Below, piece after piece: positions 28,901 through 37,624 of a stretch of DNA of 64,000 bases. This DNA comes from Pseudomonas brassicacearum (GTDB lineage Bacteria; Pseudomonadota; Gammaproteobacteria; Pseudomonadales; Pseudomonadaceae), in the NCBI RefSeq assembly GCF_000585995.1, contig NZ_CP007410.1:1701430-1765429 (forward strand). The letters are read 5' to 3'. How positions within the stretch are numbered: the stretch's first letter is position 1; each line of letters starts with the position of its first letter. The notes below the pieces were generated by a model. It had not been told where the DNA came from. It did not search any database and worked only from the letters and a program-made list of their open reading frames with translations. A program made the translations under genes and the position numbers.

Positions 28901-31333
28901 CTGACCCTGCGCATCGATCAGGTACTCAACAGCGTCAAGGGGCTGGTCTCCGCTCAATCCCTCGACAGTCACAGCGCACGTCTGGACAACACCGACGGCC
29001 TGATCAGCAGCCGTGGCGCGCTGACCCTGACCGTGGACGATCAACTGCTCAACCGGAACGCTGCGGTGATCGCCGACGGCGACCTGCGCATCGACGCGGC
29101 GAGCCTGGACAACACCGCCGGCCAGTTCGCCGGCAAAACCAAGGTCACGGCCGATGTCGCGACCGTGAACAACCAGGGCGGCCAGATGATTGCCCTCGGC
29201 GGGCTGACGCTTACCGGCACTTCGCTGGACAACCGCAATGCCGGCCTGGTCGGTGCGACCGACGCGCTGACGCTCAATGTCACTGCGGTGGATAACCGTG
29301 GCGGTGAACTTTCGAGCCAGGCCGACATTTCCGTCACGGGTGATGCCCTGGACAACAGCGACGGCGGGCAAGTGCTCGCCAACGGCGCACTGGCCTTGAG
29401 GGTGAAGGACGTACTCAACCGTACCAAGGGCCTGTTGTCAGGCAAGAGCGACCTGACCTTGATCGGCAAGACCCTCGATAACACGGGCGGCTCGCTGCTG
29501 AGCCAGAAGAACCTCACTGCCGTCCTCTCCGGTGCGTTGAATAACAGCCAGGGTGTCGTGAGCGCCGAAGGCGCACTGACGATGACAGCGGCGAGCCTGA
29601 CCAACACCCTGGGCAGCGTTTCCGGCGCCGAGGCGCTGGGCCTCACCCTCGACGTCGCCTTGCTCAACCAGGGCGGCGAAATCGTGACCGACGCCGGCCT
29701 CACCGTCAAAAGTGCCAGCCTGGACAATCGCAACAAAGGCAGTATCAGTGGCAAGGGTGCAGTGGTCGTCGAAACCGGTGCGTTCGACAACAGCCAGTCC
29801 GGACGCCTGAGCAGCGCTGCCAGCCTCGACCTGACCACGAAGAAACTGACCAACCAGGACGGCGGCCGTATCGCCAGCAATGGCGCGTTGACCGCCAGCG
29901 TCACCGACCTCGACCAGCAGGGCGGCCAGCTCTTCAGCAACACGGCGCTGACGCTGGATCTGAACCAGGGCCAACTGAACAACCAGGGCGGCTTGATCAA
30001 CGCACCGCTGCTGATGCTCAAGAACCTCAAGGGCGTCAACAACGACGGCGGTGAAATCTCCAGCGCCCAGGCATTCACCCTGGCCGCGCAAAGCCTGGAC
30101 AACGACAACGGCAAACTGCTCAGCAACCAGGCCCTGACCCTGCGGGTCGACCAGGCCCTGAGCAACCTCAAGGGCCTGATCGCTGCTGCTGCGCTGGACG
30201 TCGAAGCCGCAAGTTTCAACAACAACGGCGGCACGCTGACCAGCCGCGCTAACCTGGACCTGAAGCTCAGCGGTGCACTGGAAAACCAGAACCAAGGGCT
30301 GATCAACGCCACCAACGGCCTGACCATCAGCACCAGCGGCCTGAATAACCAGCAAGGTTCGCTATTGGGCAGTGCCATCGCCATCGATTTTGGCGCCGCC
30401 ACCGGTGACCTGAACAACAGCGCCGGCCTGATCACCACCGCCGGCCTGCTCAGCCTCAAGCATCTGCGGGACCTGAACAACCAGAATGGCGAAATCTCCA
30501 GCAGCCAGAGCCTGGTCCTGAGCGCTCGCGACCTCGACAACAGCGCCGGCAAACTCATCAGCAACGGCCGGCTGACCGTAGGCGCCCGTGATGTCCTCAA
30601 CCAAGGTGGTTTGATCTCCGGCTTCAAGGGCCTGGACCTGACCGCCACGAGCCTGGACAACCGCAACAGCGGCACCCTGTCGAGCCGCGACGAAGACGTC
30701 GGCGTCACCCTCAGCGGAGCGCTGCTCAACAGCAATGCCGGCGCGCTGGTCGGTAAAAAACAACTGACCGTCAGCGCCACCAGCCTGGACAACCGAGGCG
30801 GGATTCTTTCCAGCGGCGGCGACCAGACTCTGACCGTTACCGGCGGTTTGCTGAACAACGCCCAGAACGGCTTGATCGACAGCGGCGCTGTCCTGGTCAT
30901 GAACGCCATGACCCTGGGCAATGCCGGCGGTACCGTCAACGCACAAAAAGCCCTCAGCTTCACCGGCTCTACGCTGGATAACAGCAGCGGCAACGTGATC
31001 GGCAATGCCGCCGTGACCCTGGACCTGCTCGGCGCCCTGACCAACACCAACGGCAAGATCGCCAGCGTCGGCCCAATGCGGGTCGAGCGCGCTACGCAAA
31101 TCAACAACCAGGGCGGCCAGATCGCCAGCCAAGGCCTGCTGACCCTGCTCACCGGCGGCCTGGACAACCGCAATCGCGGCACCGTTGCGGCCAATGATGA
31201 GCTGGTCCTGAATACTGCCGGAACCGTGCAGAACGACGCCGATGGCTTGATCTACAGCCAGAACGGCGGCGTGCGAATCGATGCAGCCAGCGTTACCAAC
31301 GGCAAGGGGTGGTGCAAAGCCAGGGTGATCTGA
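25958..31333 (+). CDS. Filamentous haemagglutinin/CdiA-like TpsA exoprotein, N-terminal part (frameshifted)
   Basis: This 1,791-residue frame holds an extended signal sequence (cleavage after residue 48, AQA before EGIVVS). The TPS secretion domain has the NPNL motif (Asn116) and NPYGI (Asn156), then CNGCGF. Behind it runs a very long array of roughly 20-residue FHA beta-helix repeats (LDNRGGEISS, LNNQGG, SLDNxxG variants). It should be secreted through the adjacent TpsB and extend from the cell as a fibre. The frame stops soon after a GGGG run at 31306-31309. The next frame continues the same repeat pattern, so this is the front half of one gene of about 3,820 codons. ATG 25958 is preferred to TTG 25952. 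Confidence 0.88.
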   Translation: MDDRQHAFLARQPSAVLKNRDQFWGMPKRGLAFLLANVMFWQPMWAQAEGIVVSAPGTGLDRAGNGVPIVNIARPNGSGLSHNQFTDYNVGSNGVILNNATSRTQATQLGGIILGNPNLNGTAATTILNEVNGGNPSQLRGYTEVAGQSAHVIVANPYGITCNGCGFINSPKVTLSTGKAVIENGQLNRYQVDQGSVAIEGAGLNANNVDHFEIITRSAKINAEIQAKNLTIVAGRNDVNADTLSTTSRGDDGSAKPELAIDSSALGGMYAGAIKLVGTEAGVGVKLDGKLIASGGDIQLDANGHLSMVDTSASGAVNVKAASLDARGPVYAGTTLNARTQGNLTNQQTLAARDGIVLNAGGQLSNNGIIEAGINADNTRNATGDVSVTAQSLNNNGKSVIASRNLTANVAQTLSNQGGTLSAGQAGTVNAGILDNQNKGRVLSNDALNVTADKLLNAQGIVNSNGNLTAKVGQLNNHDGEVSSAAITTVIGTTLDNSDGLLAGDVALNIGLIGALNNQNGVLGSGKSLTVTAASLDNTFEGSLVSDGSLTARISGLFDNRQGSLGAKGITDVQAGSLDNRAGKVQSVKDLQLTVAQLDNRQQGLLSSQAALRVDGSQLDNRGGLLSAVGPVHLQTNGVDNSGGRISSKTDLTANVAQLNNQGGELVAQGLLTVSGQSLDNRNGGLVGATKALKLNVDALDNRGGEISSTVDIAIDGQRLNNSDNGKILAGTDLGLKVAAIINQNKGLLFSTGATAVKGQSLDNSGGSLVARQGLDIRLDNALTNVAGLISSDGTLSATVGTLDNTDGSLTSVGALALTASGALVNRGGAITTDAGLTVTSQSLDNQQNGLLSAKGATRVTTGIFDNTQGGYLVSGDTLDLTATQVSNGAASRIASDKALTASVSGFDQRGGELFSKTALSLDLNHGQLNNLKGVINAPLLVLKNLKDVDNRGGEISSAQAFTLAAQNLDNGNGKLISNQALTLRIDQVLNSVKGLVSAQSLDSHSARLDNTDGLISSRGALTLTVDDQLLNRNAAVIADGDLRIDAASLDNTAGQFAGKTKVTADVATVNNQGGQMIALGGLTLTGTSLDNRNAGLVGATDALTLNVTAVDNRGGELSSQADISVTGDALDNSDGGQVLANGALALRVKDVLNRTKGLLSGKSDLTLIGKTLDNTGGSLLSQKNLTAVLSGALNNSQGVVSAEGALTMTAASLTNTLGSVSGAEALGLTLDVALLNQGGEIVTDAGLTVKSASLDNRNKGSISGKGAVVVETGAFDNSQSGRLSSAASLDLTTKKLTNQDGGRIASNGALTASVTDLDQQGGQLFSNTALTLDLNQGQLNNQGGLINAPLLMLKNLKGVNNDGGEISSAQAFTLAAQSLDNDNGKLLSNQALTLRVDQALSNLKGLIAAAALDVEAASFNNNGGTLTSRANLDLKLSGALENQNQGLINATNGLTISTSGLNNQQGSLLGSAIAIDFGAATGDLNNSAGLITTAGLLSLKHLRDLNNQNGEISSSQSLVLSARDLDNSAGKLISNGRLTVGARDVLNQGGLISGFKGLDLTATSLDNRNSGTLSSRDEDVGVTLSGALLNSNAGALVGKKQLTVSATSLDNRGGILSSGGDQTLTVTGGLLNNAQNGLIDSGAVLVMNAMTLGNAGGTVNAQKALSFTGSTLDNSSGNVIGNAAVTLDLLGALTNTNGKIASVGPMRVERATQINNQGGQIASQGLLTLLTGGLDNRNRGTVAANDELVLNTAGTVQNDADGLIYSQNGGVRIDAASVTNGKGWCKARVI
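31304..31312 (+). other. Frameshift site joining the two halves of tpsA
   Basis: The upstream frame reads ...TNGKG then WCKARVI stop. One base back, the sequence reads VQSQGDLKLTVAGDVDNQ, which is normal FHA repeat text. One missing base near AAGGGGTGGTG, for example GGGGG reduced to GGGG, explains the break fully. No classical X-XXY-YYZ slippery heptamer is present, though a Gly-tRNA on GGG could re-pair one base back within the GGGG run. Confidence 0.85.
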
Positions 31334-34300
31334 AGCTCACCGTGGCTGGCGATGTCGACAACCAGAGCGGTCGCCTCCAAGCCAAGGCCGGCGACGTGAC
31401 TGTAACGGGCCGCCATTTCGATAACCGTGGCGGCGTACTTGCCAGCCTGCAAGGCTTGCTCACCACGCAACTGACCGGCGTGCTGAAAAACGGCTACGAC
31501 CTGAACAACAACCGCCAGGGCGGCATCACCCAGGCCCAGCGCCTGAGCCTGACCGCCCTGGGCGGGATCGACAACTATGGCGGACGCATTTCGGCGCAGA
31601 CCGGTGATGCCACCGTCATCACCGGCAACTTCGACAACCGCAACGGCGGCCTGTACGCCAAGGGCAAGGTCAGCGTCACCGGTAGTAATTTCGATAACAG
31701 CGGCGACAACGATGGTCAGATCGCAGGCAACCAGATTGATCTGAACCTGACCGGCGCGTTGAACAATCGCCAGGGCATCATCGAAAGTGACAGCACCCTG
31801 GCGATCAAAGCGGCGAGCCTGGATAACCAGACCGGGCAGATGCGGGCTCTGGGTACCAGCGGCAAGACCCAATTCCAGATCGGCGGCCTGTTCGATAACC
31901 GCAATGGCACGCTGGAAACCGCCAACAACGGTCTGGTCCTCAACGCCGCCAACTTCCAGAATCTGGGCGGCAGCCTGTTGCACCTGGGCAGCGGCGACTT
32001 TGACATTTCCACTGCCAATCTCATCAACGCCGGTGGCAGCCTCGTCACCCGCGGTGGCTTGACGCTGACCGCCGACAACTGGACCAACAGCAGCGTGATC
32101 CAGGCCGGGCGCCTGACCGTCAACGTGACCAACCTGACTCAGACCGGGACTGGGCAGTTGCTGGCTTCTACCAGCCTGGTGGGGAACGGGGGTAATTGGA
32201 GTAACGATGGACTGATTGCCAGTGATGGTTCGATCAGTCTTGCGTTGGGGGGAAGTTATGGAGGTAGCGGGCGGATATCGAGCCTCGGTGGTATCGACCT
32301 GACCGCCGCGCAACTGAATTTGGGCGCGGCTTCCAGCGTCGCTGGCGGTGGCGACACCACGGTAAACATCGGTGGACAACTGACCAATGCCGGGCGTCTG
32401 ACCTCCAGTGCCAATCTGACCGTCCAGGCCGGGAACCTCATCAATTCCGGAACCCTGGGTTCGGCCCGGGACCTCGTGTTGAAAACCCCTTCGCTGCTCA
32501 ATGACCGCGGGTTGGTATTCAGCGGTGCGGACATGACGCTGGGCGTGAGCAACTTCACCAACCAGAGTGGTGATCTTTACGGATTGGGTAATGTTTTGAT
32601 TGGTGGTTATGGCGCCGCCGCACGAGCCACCGGCGTTAACAACGTCTCCGGTTCGATGGAGAGCGGCGGCACATTCACGATCAACGCCGATGGGTTCCAG
32701 AACCGTACCGAGGGCGCGGTGGCGTCTGGTGGGCGCAAGCTGATTTCGGGGTTTATCGCCAACATATGTAATGACTGCAAAGGGGACTATTACACCTTCA
32801 CGCTGGCGGCCCGTGAGGTCTTTGAAAGTGTTGACAATGACACCAGTGCCTCGTCGCTATTGACGGCCGGCAAGGATTTCGTATTCCAAGGCAGCAGCTT
32901 TCTCAACAGTAAAAGTACGGTGAGCGCTGGCGGCAATATCAACATCGTGGCCGACAACGTACAGAACATCGGGGCGCAGAACGGAACCATCGAGCGCACG
33001 CGCATGTATCAAGTTGCAGGTATGAGCGACGGCGGTACCGGGCGGTTTTTCGCCAATGTCCTGACACCCTACAACCAGCGCAATAACCCTGACTTCCCGT
33101 ACGTCTATTACCTTGATCTGGATGGGAATATTCACAAGGCCATCCCCAAATCGACTCGCTACAGGGAAGGGGGGCGAGACGGTGAAACGTTCTCCGTGGT
33201 TTCTCTTACAGATGCCGATACCGGGGCAGTTGTCGTTACTCGTGGCGTTTACAACATCGTCTTGCCCGGCTTGAGCTACGGCTTCGAAAACACCACGCAA
33301 TCCCAGTACGACCCGAACAACCTGCTTCAGTTGCCGAACCTCGACCAGTACAAGCTACTCAGTGACATCGAAATCGCCAAAGACAGTTCCGGCGCCGCAA
33401 GTACAGTCGGCAGCCGTAACGCCGTCATCCAGGCCGGCGGTAACGTCTCGATTACCGCAACCAAAGACCTGCAGAACAGTGTCATCCATGAGGACTACAC
33501 CGCCAGTGGTGGTACCAACAAAGTGGCGGACACCAAGGCCAGCGGAACCGGCACCACGGTCGTAAGGCTTAACAGTCAGCTGTCACCGGATCTCGCTCAG
33601 CAGCAGGTGAACCCGCTGAGTCTTCCTGGCTTCACCTTGCCAACCGGGCAAAACGGTCTGTTCCGCTTGAGCGGGCAGGGTGGCAGCACGCCAACCGCCA
33701 GTGGGCCGCAGAACTGGACCCTTGGCAACGCAAGTCTCACCCCTGCCCAGCGTCAGCAGGTGCTGCCCACCGGCCAGGTTCGGGATCTGGCGCTGGGTAA
33801 TATCAGCCAACCTACCGCCAGCAGCATTAACCTGAGCATTGCTGGCAGCCAACCCACCAGCATCGACAACCAGGCGAGCACGCTGGATACCAGTACTTCG
33901 GGCTCCGGCGTGGCCGGAACCTTGCCTGGCCGCACCACCGAGTTCACGCTCAACCGCGTTCAGGGCCTGCCCAGCAGCACCGTGGCCGCCAACCCCCATA
34001 AGTACCTGATCGAAACCAACCCGGTGCTCACCGAACTCAAGTCGTTCATGAGCTCGGATTACCTGTTGGACAAACTCGGCTACGACCCCGATCAAAGTGC
34101 CAAACGTCTTGGCGATGGTCTCTACGAACAGCGTTTGATCCAGCAAGCCGTCACCGCTCGCACCGGCCAGGCCTTCCTCGACGGCCAGACCTCCAACGAG
34201 GCCATGTTCAAGTACCTGATGAACAACGCCGTCGCCAGCAAGGACGCCCTCAACCTATCGGTGGGAGTAAGCCTTACTTCACAGCAAGTCGCGGCGCTGA

Positions 34301-37300
34301 CCCACGACATTGTCTGGCTCGAAGAGCACGAAGTGAACGGCGAAAAAGTCCTGGTGCCAGTGGTTTATCTGGCCCAAGCCGAAGGTCGCCTGGGGCCTAC
34401 CGGTGCGTTGATCGCCGGTAATGACGTGACGCTGATCGCTGGTCAAAACCTCGATAACGTCGGCACCCTGCGTGCCTCCAACAACCTGTCGGCGACCGCA
34501 GGCAACGACCTGGTCAACAGTGGCTTGATCCAGGCCGGTAATCGTCTGGACGTGTTGGCGGTCAACAACATCGTCAACCAGTCCGGTGGGATCCTCGCCG
34601 GGCGTGACGTCAGCATCAAGGCCGTGATGGGAGACGTCGTCAACGAGCGTACCGTTACCACCGCAAACTACAGCCGGCGACAGGACTTCATGGACAACGC
34701 CGCCCGTATCGAGGCTGCCAATGATCTGAGCATGGGCGCCGGACGCGATCTCAAGAGCATCGGCAGCGTCATGGTCAGTGGTCGTGACACCACGATCGAT
34801 GCCGGCCGGGACGCGATCATCGTCTCAGCCCAACAGGAAAGTGCCAGCAACAATGGTGTCCGCAAAAGCGCGGTGACGCAGTTCGGTTCCAGCGCCCAAG
34901 CAGGTCGTGACCTGGTCGTGAACGCTGGCCGGGATCTCAACGCCATTGCCAGCCAACTCGGGGCCGAGCGCAACGTCGCATTGACCGCCCGGGAGAATAT
35001 GACCATCTCCTCCGCGGCCGATGAAACCCACTCTTATTCCAAAACGAAAAAAGTCACCACTCAGCAAGACCACGTCAAACAGATCGGCAGTGCCATCACC
35101 GCCGGCGGTGACGTGACGATGGGGGCCGGAAAAGACATGGCCATCATCTCCAGCCGCATCAGCGCCGGGGACGAGGCGTACCTGGTGGCGGGCGAAAACC
35201 TCGACGTGTTGGCGGCGCAGGACAGTGACTATTCGCTGTACGACAAGAAGAAAAAAGGCAGTTGGGGGAAAAAGCAGACCAAGCATGACGAGGTGACCAA
35301 GGTCACGAACGTGGGAAGCGAAATCACCACAGGGGGCGATTTGACGTTGGTCAGTGGGGATGATCAGCGGTATCAGGCTGCAAAGTTGAACAGTGGGAAT
35401 GACCTGACAGTACAAAGTGGTGGTTCGATTACTTTCGAAGGTGTGAAGGACCTGAGCCAGGAAAGTCATACGAAGAGCAGTTCCAGCATGGCCTGGAACT
35501 CCATGAAGGGCAAAGGCCACACGGACGAAACCTTGCGCCAGAGTCAGTTGGTGGCTAAGGGCGAATTAGTCATCAAAGCGGTCGATGGCTTGAATATTGA
35601 TATCAAGCGCATTGATCAGAAAACCGTCAGCCAGACCATTGATGCAATGGTAAAGGCCGACCCTGAACTGGCCTGGTTGAAGGAGGCTGAAAAGCGGGGC
35701 GATGTTGATTGGCGTCGTGTGGAAGAAATTCACCAAAGCTTCAAGTATTCAAACTCGGGGCTTGGCGTCGCTGCTCAAATGGTCCTGGCCATCGCATTGG
35801 CAGTGGTTACTGGCGGAGCAGGTGCAGGATTGGTGGGCGCTACGGCCGGTACCTTCTCGGCAGGCTTCGCGAACGCCGTTTTGATTGCGGTGGAAACCCA
35901 GGCCGCCACCAGTGCCATCAATAACAAGGGAGATTTGGGCGCAGTTCTGAAAGACACCACCAGTAGCGAAAGCCTCAAGGGCTATGTGGTGTCTGGATTG
36001 CTTGGGGGGATCGGCAACAGTCTTGGTTATGACCCGACCAAGTTAGGATTCAACTGGGATAGCGCAGGACAAGTTGTCCTGAAGACAGGGGCAGACACCT
36101 TGGTCCAAACCGCCATCCAAGGTGGCAGTCTGGGCGATAACTTCGTTAACAACCTGTTGGGTGCCGTTATTGATATTGGCGGGGCGGTTGCCGCCAATAA
36201 AATTGGCAATCTGAATTTGGCTGAAGGCAGCCCGACCAAAGTCGCCGCCCACGCCTTGGTCGGTGGTTTGAAGTCGATGGCCATGGGCGGCGACTTTAAA
36301 ACGGGAGCTCTGGCCGGGGGCGCGAACGAAGCGCTTGTAAGCTATCTGGCAGAACTGGTAATGCCCGAAGGGTATGACCCGAACCGACCGGGGGCCGATC
36401 AGGCTAAAACCAACTTGTTGGCAATGTCACAGCTGCTGGGTGTACTCACCGCAGTGGTCTCGGGCAGTGACCCTAGCATTGCTGCGAACATCGCTGCCAA
36501 TGCCACCCAGTACAACTACCTGACTCATTCTGATCTTGAGCGGGCGGCTAACAAGCTGCAGGGTTGTGGGAAGGAGACCTCATGTATAGACGAGGCTTAC
36601 ACCACATATCATGAGTTGAGCGAACGGCAGACGCTGGAGGCGTTAGTCAGCTGCGGTCAGAACGTAGATAACTGCGCAACCATCTCGTCGCTTGATGCCG
36701 AGGTGCAAGCCAGGAAGGAGCAGCTCCGTGATTTGATGGACTCTGCGTCACCTGAAGCCCGTGCAACCTATGAGCTTTTGATCGCGGAAAACAACGAGTT
36801 TCAGAACCTGTTGGCAGGGGTGACCACGGAGCATTCGGCTAAGGCGGTGACGGATGTCCTGATTTCGAAGTGGGGTATAAGCCCGGAATATGCTGCGGCT
36901 ATTATTGCTGGCACCGTGACGCTGGCGGTTGGGTTGGCTGCTGGTCGAGCTGCAGGTGGGGGTAAAAAAGACGTAGCAGGAGATGCAGAGACTACCACTC
37001 CGCGTACTCCATTATCTGGTCCAACGGATAACTGGAAAAAATACACTCACGCGGAGGCTGTAATTCAGACCCAGGCATCGGGTCGGTTAGCTAATGCAGA
37101 AAAGGCAGTTATTGACCCGACTAAAGTAACATCTTATGCGTTAAATTCGGAGCATCCAGTTGGAGGCAACAAAGCAAAAGTCTTTGAGTCAGCTTTGGGC
37201 TACAATCAAACGAATGCTGGAGAATTGATAGCAAAAGTGCAGGAAGGTGCGCGGTTATATCCTGCGAAGTTAGGTGCTGCTGATAAATTTGGTCAGAGAA

Positions 37301-37416
37301 TAACAATTGATATGCCTATAACTGGGCCAAATGGTAATACGGCAACTGTTCGTACTGGTTGGATATATGATCCAAGTTCGTCCACGCCTAGAATGACGAC
37401 TCTATATGTCAAGTAA
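31309..37416 (+). CDS. Filamentous haemagglutinin/CdiA-like TpsA exoprotein, C-terminal part with DUF6883-like toxin tip
   Basis: This is a continuation of tpsA in the -1 frame, 2,035 codons; the GTG at the 5' edge is only nominal. In order it has more FHA repeats; a non-repetitive Tyr/Pro-rich region (about 32,750-34,000, possible receptor-binding part); the Pseudomonas-conserved NPVLTELKSFMSSDYLLDKLGYDP block; and a second repeat array (AGNDVTLIAGQNLDN...). A DUF637-like glycine-rich pretoxin follows (VLAIALAVVTGGAGAG), then NATQYNYLTHSDLERAAN and a short hydrophobic stretch. The last ~105 residues resemble DUF6883 (AVIDPTKVTSYALNSEHPVG..KAKVFESALG). The tip is AT-rich compared with the body. 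The toxin activity is inferred. Confidence 0.85.
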   Translation: MVQSQGDLKLTVAGDVDNQSGRLQAKAGDVTVTGRHFDNRGGVLASLQGLLTTQLTGVLKNGYDLNNNRQGGITQAQRLSLTALGGIDNYGGRISAQTGDATVITGNFDNRNGGLYAKGKVSVTGSNFDNSGDNDGQIAGNQIDLNLTGALNNRQGIIESDSTLAIKAASLDNQTGQMRALGTSGKTQFQIGGLFDNRNGTLETANNGLVLNAANFQNLGGSLLHLGSGDFDISTANLINAGGSLVTRGGLTLTADNWTNSSVIQAGRLTVNVTNLTQTGTGQLLASTSLVGNGGNWSNDGLIASDGSISLALGGSYGGSGRISSLGGIDLTAAQLNLGAASSVAGGGDTTVNIGGQLTNAGRLTSSANLTVQAGNLINSGTLGSARDLVLKTPSLLNDRGLVFSGADMTLGVSNFTNQSGDLYGLGNVLIGGYGAAARATGVNNVSGSMESGGTFTINADGFQNRTEGAVASGGRKLISGFIANICNDCKGDYYTFTLAAREVFESVDNDTSASSLLTAGKDFVFQGSSFLNSKSTVSAGGNINIVADNVQNIGAQNGTIERTRMYQVAGMSDGGTGRFFANVLTPYNQRNNPDFPYVYYLDLDGNIHKAIPKSTRYREGGRDGETFSVVSLTDADTGAVVVTRGVYNIVLPGLSYGFENTTQSQYDPNNLLQLPNLDQYKLLSDIEIAKDSSGAASTVGSRNAVIQAGGNVSITATKDLQNSVIHEDYTASGGTNKVADTKASGTGTTVVRLNSQLSPDLAQQQVNPLSLPGFTLPTGQNGLFRLSGQGGSTPTASGPQNWTLGNASLTPAQRQQVLPTGQVRDLALGNISQPTASSINLSIAGSQPTSIDNQASTLDTSTSGSGVAGTLPGRTTEFTLNRVQGLPSSTVAANPHKYLIETNPVLTELKSFMSSDYLLDKLGYDPDQSAKRLGDGLYEQRLIQQAVTARTGQAFLDGQTSNEAMFKYLMNNAVASKDALNLSVGVSLTSQQVAALTHDIVWLEEHEVNGEKVLVPVVYLAQAEGRLGPTGALIAGNDVTLIAGQNLDNVGTLRASNNLSATAGNDLVNSGLIQAGNRLDVLAVNNIVNQSGGILAGRDVSIKAVMGDVVNERTVTTANYSRRQDFMDNAARIEAANDLSMGAGRDLKSIGSVMVSGRDTTIDAGRDAIIVSAQQESASNNGVRKSAVTQFGSSAQAGRDLVVNAGRDLNAIASQLGAERNVALTARENMTISSAADETHSYSKTKKVTTQQDHVKQIGSAITAGGDVTMGAGKDMAIISSRISAGDEAYLVAGENLDVLAAQDSDYSLYDKKKKGSWGKKQTKHDEVTKVTNVGSEITTGGDLTLVSGDDQRYQAAKLNSGNDLTVQSGGSITFEGVKDLSQESHTKSSSSMAWNSMKGKGHTDETLRQSQLVAKGELVIKAVDGLNIDIKRIDQKTVSQTIDAMVKADPELAWLKEAEKRGDVDWRRVEEIHQSFKYSNSGLGVAAQMVLAIALAVVTGGAGAGLVGATAGTFSAGFANAVLIAVETQAATSAINNKGDLGAVLKDTTSSESLKGYVVSGLLGGIGNSLGYDPTKLGFNWDSAGQVVLKTGADTLVQTAIQGGSLGDNFVNNLLGAVIDIGGAVAANKIGNLNLAEGSPTKVAAHALVGGLKSMAMGGDFKTGALAGGANEALVSYLAELVMPEGYDPNRPGADQAKTNLLAMSQLLGVLTAVVSGSDPSIAANIAANATQYNYLTHSDLERAANKLQGCGKETSCIDEAYTTYHELSERQTLEALVSCGQNVDNCATISSLDAEVQARKEQLRDLMDSASPEARATYELLIAENNEFQNLLAGVTTEHSAKAVTDVLISKWGISPEYAAAIIAGTVTLAVGLAAGRAAGGGKKDVAGDAETTTPRTPLSGPTDNWKKYTHAEAVIQTQASGRLANAEKAVIDPTKVTSYALNSEHPVGGNKAKVFESALGYNQTNAGELIAKVQEGARLYPAKLGAADKFGQRITIDMPITGPNGNTATVRTGWIYDPSSSTPRMTTLYVK

Positions 37417-37426
37417 GGAATGCTAT

Positions 37427-37624
37427 ATGATTTACTCGCTTTTTGATGTTGTTGTATTGACTGAGGATATCCCAGGCGAAGGGCTGCGAGCTGGTATGCA
37501 GGGAGCGATAGTTGAGGTTTATACTCTGCCAATTGAAGGCTATGAGGTGGAGTTTTGTGATGCTGAAGGGCATACTGTTGCGCAACTAGCGCTATCCCCT
37601 GATCAATTTCAGATCAAGAGATAA
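37427..37624 (+). CDS. DUF4926-like putative immunity protein
   Basis: This 65-residue protein, LFDVVVLTEDIPGEGLRAG..GAIVEVY...YEVEFCDAEGHTVAQLALSPDQF, matches the DUF4926 pattern as I recall it (small beta-rich SH3-like proteins found beside polymorphic toxins). ATG 37427 is chosen because AAGGA lies 7 bases upstream, overlapping the TAA stop of the toxin gene. An in-frame ATG at 37406 would overlap the toxin gene and lacks a Shine-Dalgarno. Tight coupling behind an AT-rich toxin tip is the normal order for cdiA-cdiI pairs. It should bind and neutralise the toxin tip in the cytoplasm; that is inference from position and family. It is lower in GC than its surroundings. Confidence 0.8.
   Translation: MIYSLFDVVVLTEDIPGEGLRAGMQGAIVEVYTLPIEGYEVEFCDAEGHTVAQLALSPDQFQIKR

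Noticed and set aside
29041..31194. Minus-strand frames of 717 and 305 codons opposite the FHA repeats
   Set aside because: They follow the repeat period of the sense gene and carry no domain or start signal.
31300..31315. Classical programmed -1 frameshift in tpsA
   Set aside because: No X-XXY-YYZ heptamer and no obvious downstream pseudoknot were seen. Simple loss of one G explains the break, although slippage on GGGG cannot be fully excluded.
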